DNA of 64,000 bases from Burkholderiaceae bacterium 16 (GTDB lineage Bacteria; Pseudomonadota; Gammaproteobacteria; Burkholderiales; Burkholderiaceae): the NCBI GenBank assembly GCA_000955785.1, contig JYOD01000009.1:116724-180723 (forward strand), given 5' to 3'. Made by a program: the position numbers and the translations under genes. Numbering within the stretch: position 1 is the stretch's first letter; every line of letters starts with the position of its first letter. A model generated the notes under the pieces. The model worked only from the letters and a program-made list of their open reading frames with translations, ran no database searches and was not told the DNA's origin. Shown here in pieces: positions 41,831 through 51,562 of the stretch.

Positions 41831-43414
41831 ATGACCATCATCCGCCGCGCCCTCGGCGCCGCAGCGCTTGCCACGAGCCTTGCCTGCGCCGCCCTCTCCC
41901 CGACCGCTTTTGCCGCGGGCCTCACCATCGGCCTGTCCGGGGACATCACCTCGCTGGATCCGCATTATCACAACGTCACGCCCAACGCGAACGTGGCCGA
42001 GCATATGTTCGAAGCCCTGATTGCCAAGGACGAGAAGATGCGCTTCAAGCCGGCGCTGGCGCTATCGTGGAAGCCGGTCGACGACACCACCTGGGAGATC
42101 AAGCTACGCCCCGGCGTGAAGTTCCACGACGGCAGCGAGTTCACCTCGGCCGACGTGGTCTACTCGCTTAACCGCCCCGCCACGGTCAAGAACAGCCCCT
42201 CGCCGTATACCATCTACACCAAGGGCTTCAAGGACATCGTCGCGGTCGACAAGTTGACCGTGCGCATCACCACCCACGGCCCCTACCCGCTGGTGCCCAA
42301 CGACCTGTCCACCATCTACATGGTGTCGAAGAAGGTCGCCGAGAACGCCACCAGCGAAGACTTCAACAGCGGCCGCGCGATGGTGGGCACCGGCCCCTAC
42401 AAGTTCGCCAGCTTCCGCAAGGGCGACCGCGTGGAACTGACCCGCAACGAAGCCTACTGGGGTAACAAGCCGGAATGGGACACGGTCTCGCTGCGCATCC
42501 TCACCAACGACGCGCCGCGCGTTGCAGCATTGCTTGCCGGCGACGTGCAGGTCATCGAGAACGTGCCCACGTCGGATATCCGCAAGCTCTCGGCCGATCC
42601 CGGCGTGAGCGTGTTCAAGGTGTCCACCTTCCGCATGATGTACCTGCACCTCGACACCAACCGCGACGTCACGCCCTTCGTCACCGACAAGGCCGGCAAG
42701 CCGCTCGCGAAGAACCCGCTGAAAGACCCGCGCGTACGCGCCGCGATCTCGCACGCCATCTCCCGCCAGGCCATCGTCGACCGCGTGATGGAAGGCGCCG
42801 CCGAACCCACTGGCCAGTTGGTCAACGCCACGCTTTTCGGCTATGTGCCTGGCCTCAGGCCCGATACCTTCGATGCGGCTGGCGCCAAGAAGCTGCTGGC
42901 CGACGCCGGCTACCCGGACGGCTTCCAGCTCACGCTGCATGCGCCCAACAACCGCTACGTCAACGACGAACAGGTCGCGCAGGCCATCGCCTCCATGCTG
43001 TCGCGCATCGGTATCCAGGCCAAGGTGGAAGCCATGCCGTCCGCCACCTTCTTCACGCGCGCCAACAAGCTGGAGTTCTCCTTCTTGCTGGCCGGATGGG
43101 GCGCGGATACCGGTGAAGCGGGATCGTCGCTGAAATCGCTGCTGGCAACCTATGACCCGGCCAAGGGCTGGGGCGCATCCAACCGCGGGCGCTACAGCAA
43201 CCCGGCGCTGGACGCCAAGCTGACCACCGCGCTGACCACTATCGACGATCGTGCCCGCGAGAAGCTGCTGCAGGAGGCCACGGAAATCGGGATCAAGGAC
43301 TATGGCGTGATTCCGCTCTATTTCCAGATCAATGTCTGGGCGGCGAAGAAGGGATACAAGGTGACGCCGCGGCAGGATGAGCGCACCTACGCGTTTGCCA
43401 TCACCAAGGGTTGA
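41831..43414 (+). CDS. ABC transporter substrate-binding protein, family 5 (peptide/opine type)
   Basis: Periplasmic receptor of the DppA/OppA type, 527 residues. The signal peptide ends AFA near residue 29; the core shows GDITSLDPHYHN, AEHMFEALI, the family signature region WEIKLRPGVKFHDGSEFTSADVVYSLNR, and GTGPYKF. AGGGAC precedes ATG 41831. No permease or ATPase genes are adjacent, so it is an orphan receptor in this window. The ligand (dipeptide, glutathione, nickel complex or opine) cannot be fixed by eye. Confidence 0.9.
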   Translation: MTIIRRALGAAALATSLACAALSPTAFAAGLTIGLSGDITSLDPHYHNVTPNANVAEHMFEALIAKDEKMRFKPALALSWKPVDDTTWEIKLRPGVKFHDGSEFTSADVVYSLNRPATVKNSPSPYTIYTKGFKDIVAVDKLTVRITTHGPYPLVPNDLSTIYMVSKKVAENATSEDFNSGRAMVGTGPYKFASFRKGDRVELTRNEAYWGNKPEWDTVSLRILTNDAPRVAALLAGDVQVIENVPTSDIRKLSADPGVSVFKVSTFRMMYLHLDTNRDVTPFVTDKAGKPLAKNPLKDPRVRAAISHAISRQAIVDRVMEGAAEPTGQLVNATLFGYVPGLRPDTFDAAGAKKLLADAGYPDGFQLTLHAPNNRYVNDEQVAQAIASMLSRIGIQAKVEAMPSATFFTRANKLEFSFLLAGWGADTGEAGSSLKSLLATYDPAKGWGASNRGRYSNPALDAKLTTALTTIDDRAREKLLQEATEIGIKDYGVIPLYFQINVWAAKKGYKVTPRQDERTYAFAITKG

Positions 43415-43481
43415 CGGGTGCAAGCTGTCGAGCTGGCCGATCTCGTATTCGATGGCCTGGCACAGACAGCTTCCCTTCGTT

Positions 43482-44054
43482 TCAGGTCTCCTTGCCCGCG
43501 GCCGGGCCGGCATTGCGGTACCACGGCGGCACCAGCGAATACATCGCCGCCGCGCACGGCACGCCGTGCAGCACCAGCCGGTTGCGCGCGATGCATTCGA
43601 ACTGCGCGCCGATCCTCCCGGCCACGGCGCGGCTGGCCACGTTGTGCTCCGCGGCGACCACCTCCAGCCGCGTCAGCCCGAGCCGGTGGAATCCATAGCA
43701 GGCCATCAGTTCCGCCGCGCGCGCGCCCAGTCCCTGCCGCTGCCGGCTCTGGCGGATCCAGTAGCCCAGGTTGGCGAAGTTGTAGTCCCGGTTGATCTGG
43801 TTGATGGAGACGCCCCCGTACAACTCCCTGCCGTCCGGCGCGAACACGCCGACATCGTAGGCCTCGCCGATGCCCATGTTCTCAGTGCACATGTCGACCC
43901 AGCTCTCGGCATCGCGCACGGTATAGCCCGCATGGCACCACGGCAGCCACTTGCCCACTGTGTCGAGCGATTCGTGCACGGCCGCCACGAACTGCGGCAC
44001 GTCGGTATAGCGAAAGGGGCGAAGGAGAAAGCCTTGGCCGTGGAGGGGTTGCAT
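43482..44054 (-). CDS. GNAT-family N-acetyltransferase (RimJ/RimL-like)
   Basis: A 190-residue acetyltransferase_3 protein: FLLRPFRYTDVPQFV at the start, the central strand GYWIRQSRQRQGLGARAAELM (acetyl-CoA P-loop-like R-x2-G-x-G/A), and LEVVAAEHNVASRAVAGRIGAQFE. Related proteins acetylate ribosomal protein N-termini or detoxify antibiotics; the target here is unknown. It stands alone, converging with the ABC receptor gene. Confidence 0.88.
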   Translation of the reverse strand: MQPLHGQGFLLRPFRYTDVPQFVAAVHESLDTVGKWLPWCHAGYTVRDAESWVDMCTENMGIGEAYDVGVFAPDGRELYGGVSINQINRDYNFANLGYWIRQSRQRQGLGARAAELMACYGFHRLGLTRLEVVAAEHNVASRAVAGRIGAQFECIARNRLVLHGVPCAAAMYSLVPPWYRNAGPAAGKET

Positions 44055-44151
44055 GATGCGTCCTTGCTACTGGGTCGGCGGAGGAGTTGCCGGCACCGAC
44101 TCCCGGCGGTGCGTCGGGCTCTCCCTGCCAGTCAGTGTAGCAATCCGCCAG

Positions 44152-44748
44152 TCATCGCGCCTTCCTGGCTTCGGCGATCAGCAGCCGGGCCTGCACGCGC
44201 GCATGCAGCAGTGCCATGTCGGCATGGCGCAGGCGGGGGTTGCGGCTCAGTGCGGCCATCACCTTGCCGGACTGGTGCGCGGTAGCGATGCCGGCTTCGG
44301 CAGCGGTGTTGTCGATCAATGCGTCGAGTTCCGGCTCCGACAGCGGGCGGGCAATGCGGGCGGCCAGGCTTAGCGGGGTGTCGTCGAAGCGGGCGCCGTC
44401 GTCGAAATGAATCCAGCCTTCAAGCGTCACGGGCAGGCCGTGCGGGTCGAGCTCGCCGAAGCGCAGCTCGCTGACGTCGACCGCGTGATGGCGGCTGTCG
44501 ACGTAGATCGAGCCGTCGATATAGCCGGGCTCCGGGTTGAGCGGGAACAGCAGGCGCCGGCCTGCCAGTCCTTCCAGGCTTTGCGATGGCAGGCTCACGC
44601 CATCGAGACGGATCGCGGTACGCACCGGCGCGCCGCCGAGCACGAAGGGCGCCAGCTCGATCTGCAGGTCGGCGCCGTGCGCATGGATGGCCGAGGGCAA
44701 GAGATGCGCGACCAGCGGCTGGAGCAATGCGACGGGAAAGGCAGGCAT
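44152..44748 (-). CDS. Conserved hypothetical protein, 198 aa
   Basis: No domain is recognised. The protein has no signal peptide; its first part is a hydrophobic amphipathic stretch (FPVALLQPLVAHLLPSAIHAHG). Next comes a beta-rich region with LEGWIHFDDGARFDD, then a helical C-terminus rich in Ala, Arg and Leu. GAGGAAG lies 7 nt before the ATG. It follows the MBL-fold hydrolase gene by about 60 bp and may be in its transcript. Confidence 0.65.
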   Translation of the reverse strand: MPAFPVALLQPLVAHLLPSAIHAHGADLQIELAPFVLGGAPVRTAIRLDGVSLPSQSLEGLAGRRLLFPLNPEPGYIDGSIYVDSRHHAVDVSELRFGELDPHGLPVTLEGWIHFDDGARFDDTPLSLAARIARPLSEPELDALIDNTAAEAGIATAHQSGKVMAALSRNPRLRHADMALLHARVQARLLIAEARKAR

Positions 44749-44807
44749 GGACGACTTCCTCGCAAGGGATCGGGGCAGGCGCAAGCGCCAGGGCGGGGCG
44801 CCGCCGC

Positions 44808-45740
44808 TCAGTCCCGGTTGTACACCTCGCCGTCTGCCAGCGCCAGCGCGCCCGCTGCGGCGAGGGATTCCAGCACCCGGTCCAGGACCTGCTCCAGGTC
44901 CTGCCCGGCCATGAAGCGCGCGTGAATGCGCTGCATCAGCGGCGCCTGCGCCATCCACGCCAGCAGCGCGTCGCGCGGCATGCGCTGCTGCTCCAGCATC
45001 TTGAACTTCACCAGCACCTTGACCGCGTGCACGGCGTTGCGCCCGGCATCGCCGCTCAGGTAGGCCAGGCGCCCTCCGGCAACGTCGAGCGCGGCGGCGA
45101 CGTTCGTGAACGGCCGCCCGTGGCCGGGAATCACCACGCGCGCATCCAGCCCGGCGATGCGCTCCAGCACGGCCGCCTGCTCGGCGAAACCGCTCTCGCC
45201 GTCGAGTTCCGGGAAGATCACGCCGAAGCCGTTCTCCCACAGCGCATCGCCCGAAATCAGGATGCCTTCCTGCGGCGCGAACAACATCACCGCATGGGGA
45301 TCGTGGCCGGGTGCCGCCACCACCTGCCAGTCCATCCCTCCCAGGCGCAACACATCGCCGTCCTGCACCACGCCGTCGAAGCCGAAGCGATCGCACTGCT
45401 GGCCGGTGGCGCCGTAGCTGAGGGCGTCCACATCCCACGCGCGCACCGCCCCGGCCTCCGCGGCGGGGATCAGCGTGCGCGGTTGCCAGCGGGCCTGCAG
45501 CGCGGCATTGCCGCCGCAATGGTCGGAGTGCAGATGCGTGTTCACGAGGCGCCGCAGCGGCCGCCCCTGCAGGCCGGCCTCGACCAGCGCCAGCGTCTGC
45601 GCCGCATGCGTGACATAGCCCGAATCGACCAGCGCGGTGTCGTCGCCGTCCACAAAGAGGATGTTGTTGGCCGACAGCCAGCCGCGCTCGAAGACGCGCA
45701 TGGTGGACGGCAGGGTGGGAGGCGTGAAGGAGGCTGGCAT
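44808..45740 (-). CDS. MBL-fold metallo-hydrolase
   Basis: Metallo-beta-lactamase-fold enzyme of 310 residues. Metal motifs: THLHSDHCGG (HxHxDH-like), APGHDPHA, ISGDALW and IPGHGRPF. Glyoxalase II-like and thioesterase-like members share this layout, but the C-terminal 80 residues are helical and not of the glyoxalase II type. It is the second of a minus-strand group that begins with a 2-hydroxychromene-2-carboxylate isomerase-like gene (45766-46446), hinting at aromatic or thiol metabolism. The substrate is unknown. Confidence 0.88.
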   Translation of the reverse strand: MPASFTPPTLPSTMRVFERGWLSANNILFVDGDDTALVDSGYVTHAAQTLALVEAGLQGRPLRRLVNTHLHSDHCGGNAALQARWQPRTLIPAAEAGAVRAWDVDALSYGATGQQCDRFGFDGVVQDGDVLRLGGMDWQVVAAPGHDPHAVMLFAPQEGILISGDALWENGFGVIFPELDGESGFAEQAAVLERIAGLDARVVIPGHGRPFTNVAAALDVAGGRLAYLSGDAGRNAVHAVKVLVKFKMLEQQRMPRDALLAWMAQAPLMQRIHARFMAGQDLEQVLDRVLESLAAAGALALADGEVYNRD

Positions 45741-45765
45741 CGGGCTATCGGTTAATCAGGGCCAT

Positions 45766-46446
45766 TCAGCGATCGGCAGCCGGGGTGGGCGCATCGGCGC
45801 GCCCCGCTCCCACCGGCAAGTCAGCGGCGGCACGGAACGCGTCGGAGGCAAAGAAAGGATCCTGGTTCAGCCGCGCAGCCAGCATGTCGAGCGCATCGAG
45901 GCCCCAGAACAACTGGCCCTGGGCGTCGCCCTGCAGCACGGCGGTGGGCACGCCGAACACGCCGCGCGCCACGGCGTCGTCCCCGTGTTCGCGCAGGCGC
46001 GCCTTGACCGCATCCTGCGCCAGCGCAGCGGCGGGTACGCCAAGCAGGGCGCATAGCGCGCCGAATTCCGCCTGCTGCTGCGGCACATGGCCTTGCTGCC
46101 AGACAAAGCGGAAGACCGGCGCCAGCGTGGCGTGCGTGAGCCGGCCCTCGAGTTCCAGCGCTACCGCCAGGCGCAGCAAGGGCAACGGATTGAAAGGGTG
46201 CACGGCAGGCATGGCGAGCCGGATGCCGTCGCGGTGCGCGATCCATGCCACATGTTCGAAGGTGAAGCGGCGCTTGGGCGCGATCTCGGCCGGTCCGACA
46301 TTGCCCCAATGGCGCAGCAGCCCGGCAAACAGCAGCGGCACGTAGCGTACCGTGGCATTAGCCGGCAAGGCCCGGGGCAGCCGCTCGAACGCGAGGTAGG
46401 CGAACGGCGAGATTGGATCGAAGTACCAGTCGATGGCGTTTGTCAT
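45766..46446 (-). CDS. 2-hydroxychromene-2-carboxylate isomerase family protein (DsbA fold)
   Basis: A 226-residue kappa-GST/DsbA-like protein without a CxxC. The start IDWYFDPISPFAYLAFERL carries the Ser of the isomerase active site, and GVFGVPTAVLQGD holds the cis-Pro. Members isomerise naphthalene-pathway intermediates with glutathione or have unknown thiol roles. I use ATG 46446 (MTNAID); the frame is open 11 codons further. A second paralogue lies at 57240-57923. No other naphthalene genes are near, so the name is a family label. Confidence 0.85.
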   Translation of the reverse strand: MTNAIDWYFDPISPFAYLAFERLPRALPANATVRYVPLLFAGLLRHWGNVGPAEIAPKRRFTFEHVAWIAHRDGIRLAMPAVHPFNPLPLLRLAVALELEGRLTHATLAPVFRFVWQQGHVPQQQAEFGALCALLGVPAAALAQDAVKARLREHGDDAVARGVFGVPTAVLQGDAQGQLFWGLDALDMLAARLNQDPFFASDAFRAAADLPVGAGRADAPTPAADR

Positions 46447-46500
46447 GGCCGGATCACTCCGTGGTGTTAGGGTGGGCACGCATGGCAGCCGCCGGCGCAG

Positions 46501-46749
46501 TCAAGGCGCCGCCTGTGCGGCGAGTTGCGCGGCGCGCAGCGGCAACAGCAGCCAGATCCTGCGCCGCTCGGCTTCGTCGCTGCCGGACCATGCGGCAATC
46601 TCGTCGATGGTGCGCAGGCAGCCTTCGCAGTAGCCGCTGGCGGCATCCATGCGGCATACATTGCGGCAAGGCGACGGTACGGGCTGCGCGCGCTGCGCGG
46701 CTTGCGCGCCGCACGTGAGTTCGGCGGCCAGGCGGGTGGCTTGCGACAT
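46501..46749 (-). CDS. DUF1289 family small cysteine protein
   Basis: An 82-residue protein with the DUF1289 signature SPCRNVCRMDAASGYCEGCLRT (in two parts), four cysteines that probably bind zinc or an Fe-S cluster, followed by the IDEIAAWS helix. Function is unknown. It lies about 50 bp upstream of the isomerase-like gene on the same strand. Confidence 0.88.
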   Translation of the reverse strand: MSQATRLAAELTCGAQAAQRAQPVPSPCRNVCRMDAASGYCEGCLRTIDEIAAWSGSDEAERRRIWLLLPLRAAQLAAQAAP

Positions 46750-46827
46750 CGGATCAGCCCCTGCCAGCCATGCGCGCCTGCGTGGCGGCGGTCGTGGCGC
46801 GGACGATGCCGGGTGCGAGTGGCGGCT

Positions 46828-47349
46828 TCATGCGGAATCGCGCTGCGCCACATCGGCCACTTCGGCCCCGGTCATCCGCTGCAGTTCTTGCGGCGTGAGG
46901 TTGAACACCGCGTGCGGATGCCCGGCGGCGGCCCACAGGCTGTCGTAGCGGAACAGGTCGCTGTCGAGCAGCATCACCGGCGCCACCGCGTGGCCGATCG
47001 GGCAGACACCGCCGATGGCGTAGCCGGTCTTCTCGCGCACGAACCTGGCGTCGGCCTTGCCGAGCTGGCCCACCACGGCGGCCACCTTGGCTTCATCGAC
47101 GCGGTTGCTGCCGCTGGCGATCACCAGCACTGGCGCGTCGTCCGCCACGCGGCGAAAGATGATGGATTTGGCGATCTCGGCCACCGAGCAGCCGAGCCCG
47201 GCCGCGGCCTCGGCCGAGGTCTTGCCGGTGGCGGGCAGCATGACCACCGGCTTGTCGTGGCCGAGGCCGGCCAGCAGGCCGGCGACGCGCTGCGCGGCTT
47301 CGGGCAACGCGGCCGTGTCCCCGGCGTTGTCAGGATTGCGAATGTTCAT
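46828..47349 (-). CDS. YbaK/EbsC-type aminoacyl-tRNA deacylase
   Basis: A 173-residue protein of the YbaK/prolyl-tRNA editing superfamily. It shows the catalytic-lysine region EIAKSIIFR, then VREKTGYAIGGVCPIGH and LTPQELQRMTGA. Such enzymes remove mischarged amino acids from tRNA(Pro) or tRNA(Cys). ATG 47349 gives the expected length. It follows HMG-CoA lyase by 26 nt and may be cotranscribed by chance. Confidence 0.88.
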   Translation of the reverse strand: MNIRNPDNAGDTAALPEAAQRVAGLLAGLGHDKPVVMLPATGKTSAEAAAGLGCSVAEIAKSIIFRRVADDAPVLVIASGSNRVDEAKVAAVVGQLGKADARFVREKTGYAIGGVCPIGHAVAPVMLLDSDLFRYDSLWAAAGHPHAVFNLTPQELQRMTGAEVADVAQRDSA

Positions 47350-47375
47350 GTCGGTAGGGTGCGAATGGCAATGCC

Positions 47376-48311
47376 TTACACGCAGACGGGCGCGGCGTCG
47401 GCAGCGGCGCCCCACTTCGTCAGCAGCGCGCGTCCGACGCGCGAGCTGTTGGCGCGGCCGATCGACTGCGAGATGAAGTCGCCCGCCCGCACCACCTGCT
47501 CCAGGTCCACGCCGGTGTGGATGCCCATGCCGTGCAGCATGTACAGCACGTCTTCCGTGGCGACATTGCCGGTGGCGCCCTTGGCATAAGGGCAGCCGCC
47601 GAGACCGGCCACCGACGCGTGGAAGATCGAGATGCCGACCTGCAGGCTGGCCAGGATATTGGACAGCGCCTGGCCATAGGTATCGTGAAAATGGCCGGAG
47701 AGGCGGTCGATGGGGAATTCGGCGGCCACCGCGTGCATCACCTCCTGCACCCGGCCCGGCGTGCCCACGCCGATGGTGTCGGCGATGTCGATCTCGTCGC
47801 AGCCGAGATCGCGCATGCGGCGCACCACGTCCACCACCGCATGCACCGGCACTTCACCCTGGTAGGGGCAGCCCAGCGCGCAGGAGACGCTGGCGCGCAG
47901 GCGCAAGCCTTTCTCCTTGGCGGCGGCGGCCACCGGCTCGAAGCGCGCGATGGATTCGGCGATCGAGCAATTGATGTTCTTTTGCGAGAAGGCCTCGCTG
48001 GCGGCGCCGAAGATCACGACCTCATCGGCGGACGCGGCCACCGCGCCCTCGAAGCCCTTCATATTGGGCGTGAGCACCGAGTACAAGGTGCCGGGCCGGC
48101 GCTGGATGCGCGCCATCACGTCGGCGCCGTCGGCCATCTGCGGCACCCATTTTGGCGAGACGAAGGAAGCGGCTTCGATATTGACGAAGCCGGCATCGCT
48201 CAGGCGGTTGATCAGCTCGACCTTGACCTCGGTCGGCACCATGGCTTTTTCGTTCTGCAGGCCGTCGCGCGGACCGACTTCGACGACTTTCACATAGTGG
48301 GGCAGGTTCAC
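47376..48311 (-). CDS. mvaB: Hydroxymethylglutaryl-CoA lyase
   Basis: Splits HMG-CoA into acetyl-CoA and acetoacetate, the last step of leucine degradation. The 311-residue TIM-barrel enzyme begins VKVVEVGPRDGLQNE, has ERL/DTIGVGTP and HFHDTYGQAL metal-site segments, and the signature GLGGCPYAKGATGNVATEDV with the catalytic Cys. The start is GTG 48311 with GAGGAGA 5 nt upstream; no ATG fits. Isovaleryl-CoA dehydrogenase and a thiolase of the same route lie near the window end, and acetoacetate decarboxylase at its beginning. Confidence 0.95.
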   Translation of the reverse strand: MNLPHYVKVVEVGPRDGLQNEKAMVPTEVKVELINRLSDAGFVNIEAASFVSPKWVPQMADGADVMARIQRRPGTLYSVLTPNMKGFEGAVAASADEVVIFGAASEAFSQKNINCSIAESIARFEPVAAAAKEKGLRLRASVSCALGCPYQGEVPVHAVVDVVRRMRDLGCDEIDIADTIGVGTPGRVQEVMHAVAAEFPIDRLSGHFHDTYGQALSNILASLQVGISIFHASVAGLGGCPYAKGATGNVATEDVLYMLHGMGIHTGVDLEQVVRAGDFISQSIGRANSSRVGRALLTKWGAAADAAPVCV

Positions 48312-48396
48312 GATGTCTCCTCGTTTCGGGTAGCCGCGCAGGCGCGGCGTATCCGGTGCATGGCGCCGGGGCGCTCCGCCCCGGTGCCCGGTTCGT

Positions 48397-49338
48397 TCAA
48401 TAGCCGCGTTGCAGGTCGACCACGCCGGCGATCGGCTGGCCCGCGCGCAGCGCGCGGATCTTGCCCGCGATCTGTTCAATGCTGTCTTCGCGCAAGGTCA
48501 ACGCCGCGATATGCGGTGTGATGGTGATGCGCGGCTCGGACCAGAAGGGATGGTCGGCAGGCAGCGGCTCGGTGCGGAACACGTCGAGCATGGCGCCGGC
48601 AACCTGGCCGGATTGCACCGCGGCCAGTAGGTCTTCCTCGACCAGATGCGGCCCGCGCGCCACGTTGACCAGGTAGGCACCCTTGGCGAGCTTGCCCAGC
48701 AGCCCGGCATCCAGGATGTTCTCGGTTTCCGGCGTCAGTGGCAAGACATTGACCAGCACGCGCAGCCCGTCCAGGAAGCCGGCCTGGCCAGCCTCGCCGG
48801 CAAAGCCCTGCACGCCTTCGACTTCGCGCGCCGTGCGGCTCCAGCCACGCACCGGGAAACCGAATCCGGCCAGCGACTTGGCGATCTGCGCGCCCAGCGT
48901 GCCCACGCCCATCACGCCGATGGTGAAATCGGCGCGGCGGTGCGGCTTGAGAAAACGCCAGGTACCGGCCTGCTGGGCCAGCGCGTATTCGTCCAGGCGG
49001 CGGAAGTAGCGCAGTACCGCGTGCGTCACGTAGTCGATCATCTGGGCGGCCATGCCGGCATCGTCCAGGCGCACGATGGGCACGCCGGCCGGCAGTGCGT
49101 TCGCGTCGGTGTCGCGCAGGCTCAGGATGCCATCCACGCCGGCGCCGAGATTGAAGACCGCTTTCAGGTCGGTACGCCCGCGCAGCATCTCCAGCGGCGG
49201 CCGCCAGACCACGGCGTAGTCCACCTGCTCGTTCTTGCTGTCTTCCCAGGTCAGGCATTGCGCCTCGGGCAGGGCTTCGGCAAAACCGTCGATCCAGGGC
49301 TGGTAACGGCCGTCCGGTACATACAACTGCAACTTCAT
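48397..49338 (-). CDS. ghrA: Glyoxylate/hydroxypyruvate reductase A-type 2-hydroxyacid dehydrogenase
   Basis: NAD(P)H-dependent reductase of the D-2-hydroxyacid dehydrogenase family. The 313-residue protein has the Rossmann motif IGVMGVGTLGAQIAKSL, the substrate arginine in VNVARGPHLVEEDLL, and the catalytic Glu/His pair in the TEPLP and TPHIAA segments. The length and the GVDGILSL region fit GhrA more than SerA or LdhA. GAGTGGAG lies before the ATG. It precedes HMG-CoA lyase with an 85-bp gap. Confidence 0.88.
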   Translation of the reverse strand: MKLQLYVPDGRYQPWIDGFAEALPEAQCLTWEDSKNEQVDYAVVWRPPLEMLRGRTDLKAVFNLGAGVDGILSLRDTDANALPAGVPIVRLDDAGMAAQMIDYVTHAVLRYFRRLDEYALAQQAGTWRFLKPHRRADFTIGVMGVGTLGAQIAKSLAGFGFPVRGWSRTAREVEGVQGFAGEAGQAGFLDGLRVLVNVLPLTPETENILDAGLLGKLAKGAYLVNVARGPHLVEEDLLAAVQSGQVAGAMLDVFRTEPLPADHPFWSEPRITITPHIAALTLREDSIEQIAGKIRALRAGQPIAGVVDLQRGY

Positions 49339-49720
49339 CTCATCTCCACTCTGGTTTTGTTTCTATTTTCGCAGAGGATGGGCGTTGCCTGCGGTTTTCT
49401 TGCGGCAGGCGCGCCCCGGAGGCGGCGGCCCGGCCGTTTCCGGCCCGGAAGGACAGCAACCGCGCGCCTTCACCGGCGTGTGCCAGCGGGCCGGTCCAGA
49501 CAGGTGCCACGTGACGCTGGCCGCTGAACACATGAAAGGTATCACCTTCCGCATGGGCCTGCCCACAGGGCAGGGCACTTGCCGGGATCGACACGGATGT
49601 CGCCGGCGGCGCACCGCCCCCGGAACGGCACGGTGCCGGGATCCGCAGTGCGGAACGCCTGCGATGTCACCACCGCTGCGGGAGGGCGGCGCAGGCAGAG
49701 CGGTTGCGGGGCCGGCCGGC
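49339..49720. other. 382-bp region without a convincing gene
   Basis: Between bioB and ghrA, both on the minus strand. An 84-codon minus-strand frame (49340-49594, GTG start) ends just before ghrA, but it lacks a ribosome site, homology and strong codon bias. The stretch holds many short GC inverted repeats (for example GGCCGG around 49430-49450). I identified no riboswitch or promoter with confidence. Confidence 0.4.
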
Positions 49721-50767
49721 TTACCCGGCGTAGCCCTCGGTGCGGATATCCAGCCGGGACAGCAGGGCGCGATCGCGGTCGGCCTGGGGATTGGCGGTGG
49801 TCAGCAGCCGGTCGCCGTAGAAGATGGAATTGGCGCCGGCCATGAAACACAGCGCCTGCAGCGCATCGTCCATGGTCTCGCGGCCGGCGGACAGGCGCAC
49901 CATGGCGCGCGGCATGGTGATGCGCGCCACCGCGATGGTGCGGACAAATTCGAACGGGTCGATCGGCGCCGTGTCGGCCAGCGGCGTGCCTTTGACGGCC
50001 ACCAGGTTGTTGATGGGCACCGACTCGGGATACGGGTCGAGGTTGGCGAGCTGCGCGATCAGCCCGGCGCGCGCCTCGCGCGATTCGCCCATGCCGACGA
50101 TGCCGCCGCAGCATACGTTGATGCCCGCCTCGCGCACGTGGCCGATGGTGTCCAGGCGGTCCTGGTAGGTGCGGGTGCCGATGATCTCGCCGTAGAACTC
50201 GGGCGAGGTATCGAGGTTGTGGTTGTAGTAGTCCAGCCCGGCGTCCTTCAGGCGCTGGGCCTGCTCGGCCTCCAGCATGCCGAGCGTGACGCAGGTCTCC
50301 AGGCCCATGGCCTTGACCTCCTTCACCATCTCGATCACCGGCTCCAGGTGACGGTCCTTGGGGCTGCGCCAGGCGGCGCCCATGCAGAAGCGGCCTGCGC
50401 CGCTGGCCTTGGCCGCGCGCGCGGCTTCCAGCACTTCATCCAGCGCCATCAGCTTGCCGGCCGTGACGCCGGCATCGTGGTGCGCGCTCTGCGGGCAGTA
50501 GCCGCAATCCTCTTCGCAGCCGCCGGTCTTGATCGACAGCAGCGTGGAAAGTTGCACGGCGTTGGCGTCGAAATGCTCGCGGTGCACCTGCTGGGCGCGG
50601 AACAGCAGGTCGTTGAACGGCAGCGCGTACAGCGCGGCAACTTCGGCCACGGTCCAGTCTCCGGGCTTGGCCGCGGGCGCGGTCTCGGTGAAGCGGCGGG
50701 CTGTCTGGCGCAGGGTGTCGGCGGAAATGGTGGCTACGGTGTCGGTTGCGAGGGAAGTGGTGGTCAT
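49721..50767 (-). CDS. bioB: Biotin synthase
   Basis: Radical-SAM enzyme that inserts sulfur into dethiobiotin. The 348-residue protein has the cluster motif CEEDCGYC (C-x3-C-x2-C), the second-cluster cysteines in ETCVTLGML and [12 protein letters not shown], and [12 protein letters not shown] use ATG 50767 (MTTTSLATD); a longer frame to 50815 lacks a ribosome site. Last gene of bioA-F-D-B. Confidence 0.97.
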   Translation of the reverse strand: MTTTSLATDTVATISADTLRQTARRFTETAPAAKPGDWTVAEVAALYALPFNDLLFRAQQVHREHFDANAVQLSTLLSIKTGGCEEDCGYCPQSAHHDAGVTAGKLMALDEVLEAARAAKASGAGRFCMGAAWRSPKDRHLEPVIEMVKEVKAMGLETCVTLGMLEAEQAQRLKDAGLDYYNHNLDTSPEFYGEIIGTRTYQDRLDTIGHVREAGINVCCGGIVGMGESREARAGLIAQLANLDPYPESVPINNLVAVKGTPLADTAPIDPFEFVRTIAVARITMPRAMVRLSAGRETMDDALQALCFMAGANSIFYGDRLLTTANPQADRDRALLSRLDIRTEGYAG

Positions 50768-50824
50768 GATTGTTATCTGTTCCAGTAATGCTTTCGGTGT
50801 ATTCGGTTTCTGCAAGGCGCGCGT

Positions 50825-51562
50825 TCAGGCGGCGGCGACCGCGGACCGGGCATGGCAGGCGGCCAGCAGCGGCGCCAGCGCGAGCTGCCCGGCGGCATCG
50901 GCCGGCGCGGCCTGCCACGGCAGCGTGCCCAGGTGCGGGGCATCCAGCGCGGCACGCAGTGTGTCGATGTTCTCGTCGGCGAGATCCATGGCCGGGTCGA
51001 TGCGGTTGGCGATCCAGCCGGCCAGGTGCAGGCCGCGCGCGCGCACGGCTTCGGCGGTAAGCAGCGCATGGCTGATGCAGCCAAGGCGGATGCCCACCAC
51101 CAGCAGCACCGGCAGGCCGAGCATCACGGCGAGGTCGGCGGTATCCCAGCCGCCCTCTTCCGGCGGCGCCCCGTCGAGCGGCACGCGAAAGCCGCCGACG
51201 CCTTCCACCACCACCGCATCGGCCTGCGCCCGCAGCGCGGCAAAGGCGGCACGGATCGGCTCGCGCGTGATGCGGGCGCCTTCGATGGCGGCGGCGAGGT
51301 GCGGCGATGCCGGCGTGCGCAACAGGAAGGGACAGGTCAGCGCCTGCGGCACGGCCAGCGCGCTGGCGGCACGCAGTTGTGCCACGTCATCGTTATGCCA
51401 ATGGTCGCCGCGCCACTCGCTGCCGCTCGCCACCGGCTTCATGCCAACCGCGCGGTGGCCGGCGGCGCGCAGCGCGTGCAGCAAGGTGGCGCTGGCGTGC
51501 GTCTTGCCGACGCCCGTGTCGGTGCCCGTGACAAAGCAGGCGATGGCGGCACGCTCGCTCAT
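50825..51562 (-). CDS. bioD: Dethiobiotin synthetase
   Basis: Forms the ureido ring of dethiobiotin from DAPA, CO2 and ATP. The 245-residue protein has the P-loop GTDTGVGKT, the substrate lysine region [11 protein letters not shown], and [12 protein letters not shown]. Its ATG overlaps the bioF stop by 4 nt (51559-51562), so the two are coupled. Confidence 0.95.
   Translation of the reverse strand: MSERAAIACFVTGTDTGVGKTHASATLLHALRAAGHRAVGMKPVASGSEWRGDHWHNDDVAQLRAASALAVPQALTCPFLLRTPASPHLAAAIEGARITREPIRAAFAALRAQADAVVVEGVGGFRVPLDGAPPEEGGWDTADLAVMLGLPVLLVVGIRLGCISHALLTAEAVRARGLHLAGWIANRIDPAMDLADENIDTLRAALDAPHLGTLPWQAAPADAAGQLALAPLLAACHARSAVAAA

Noticed and set aside
49420..49580. Possible cobalamin-type riboswitch between bioB and ghrA
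   Set aside because: I looked for the B12-box and GCCACTG-like elements on both strands and found only isolated partial matches.
49340..49594. 84-codon minus-strand frame just before ghrA
   Set aside because: GTG start without a ribosome site, weak third-position bias, no homology recognised. Left as a region note.
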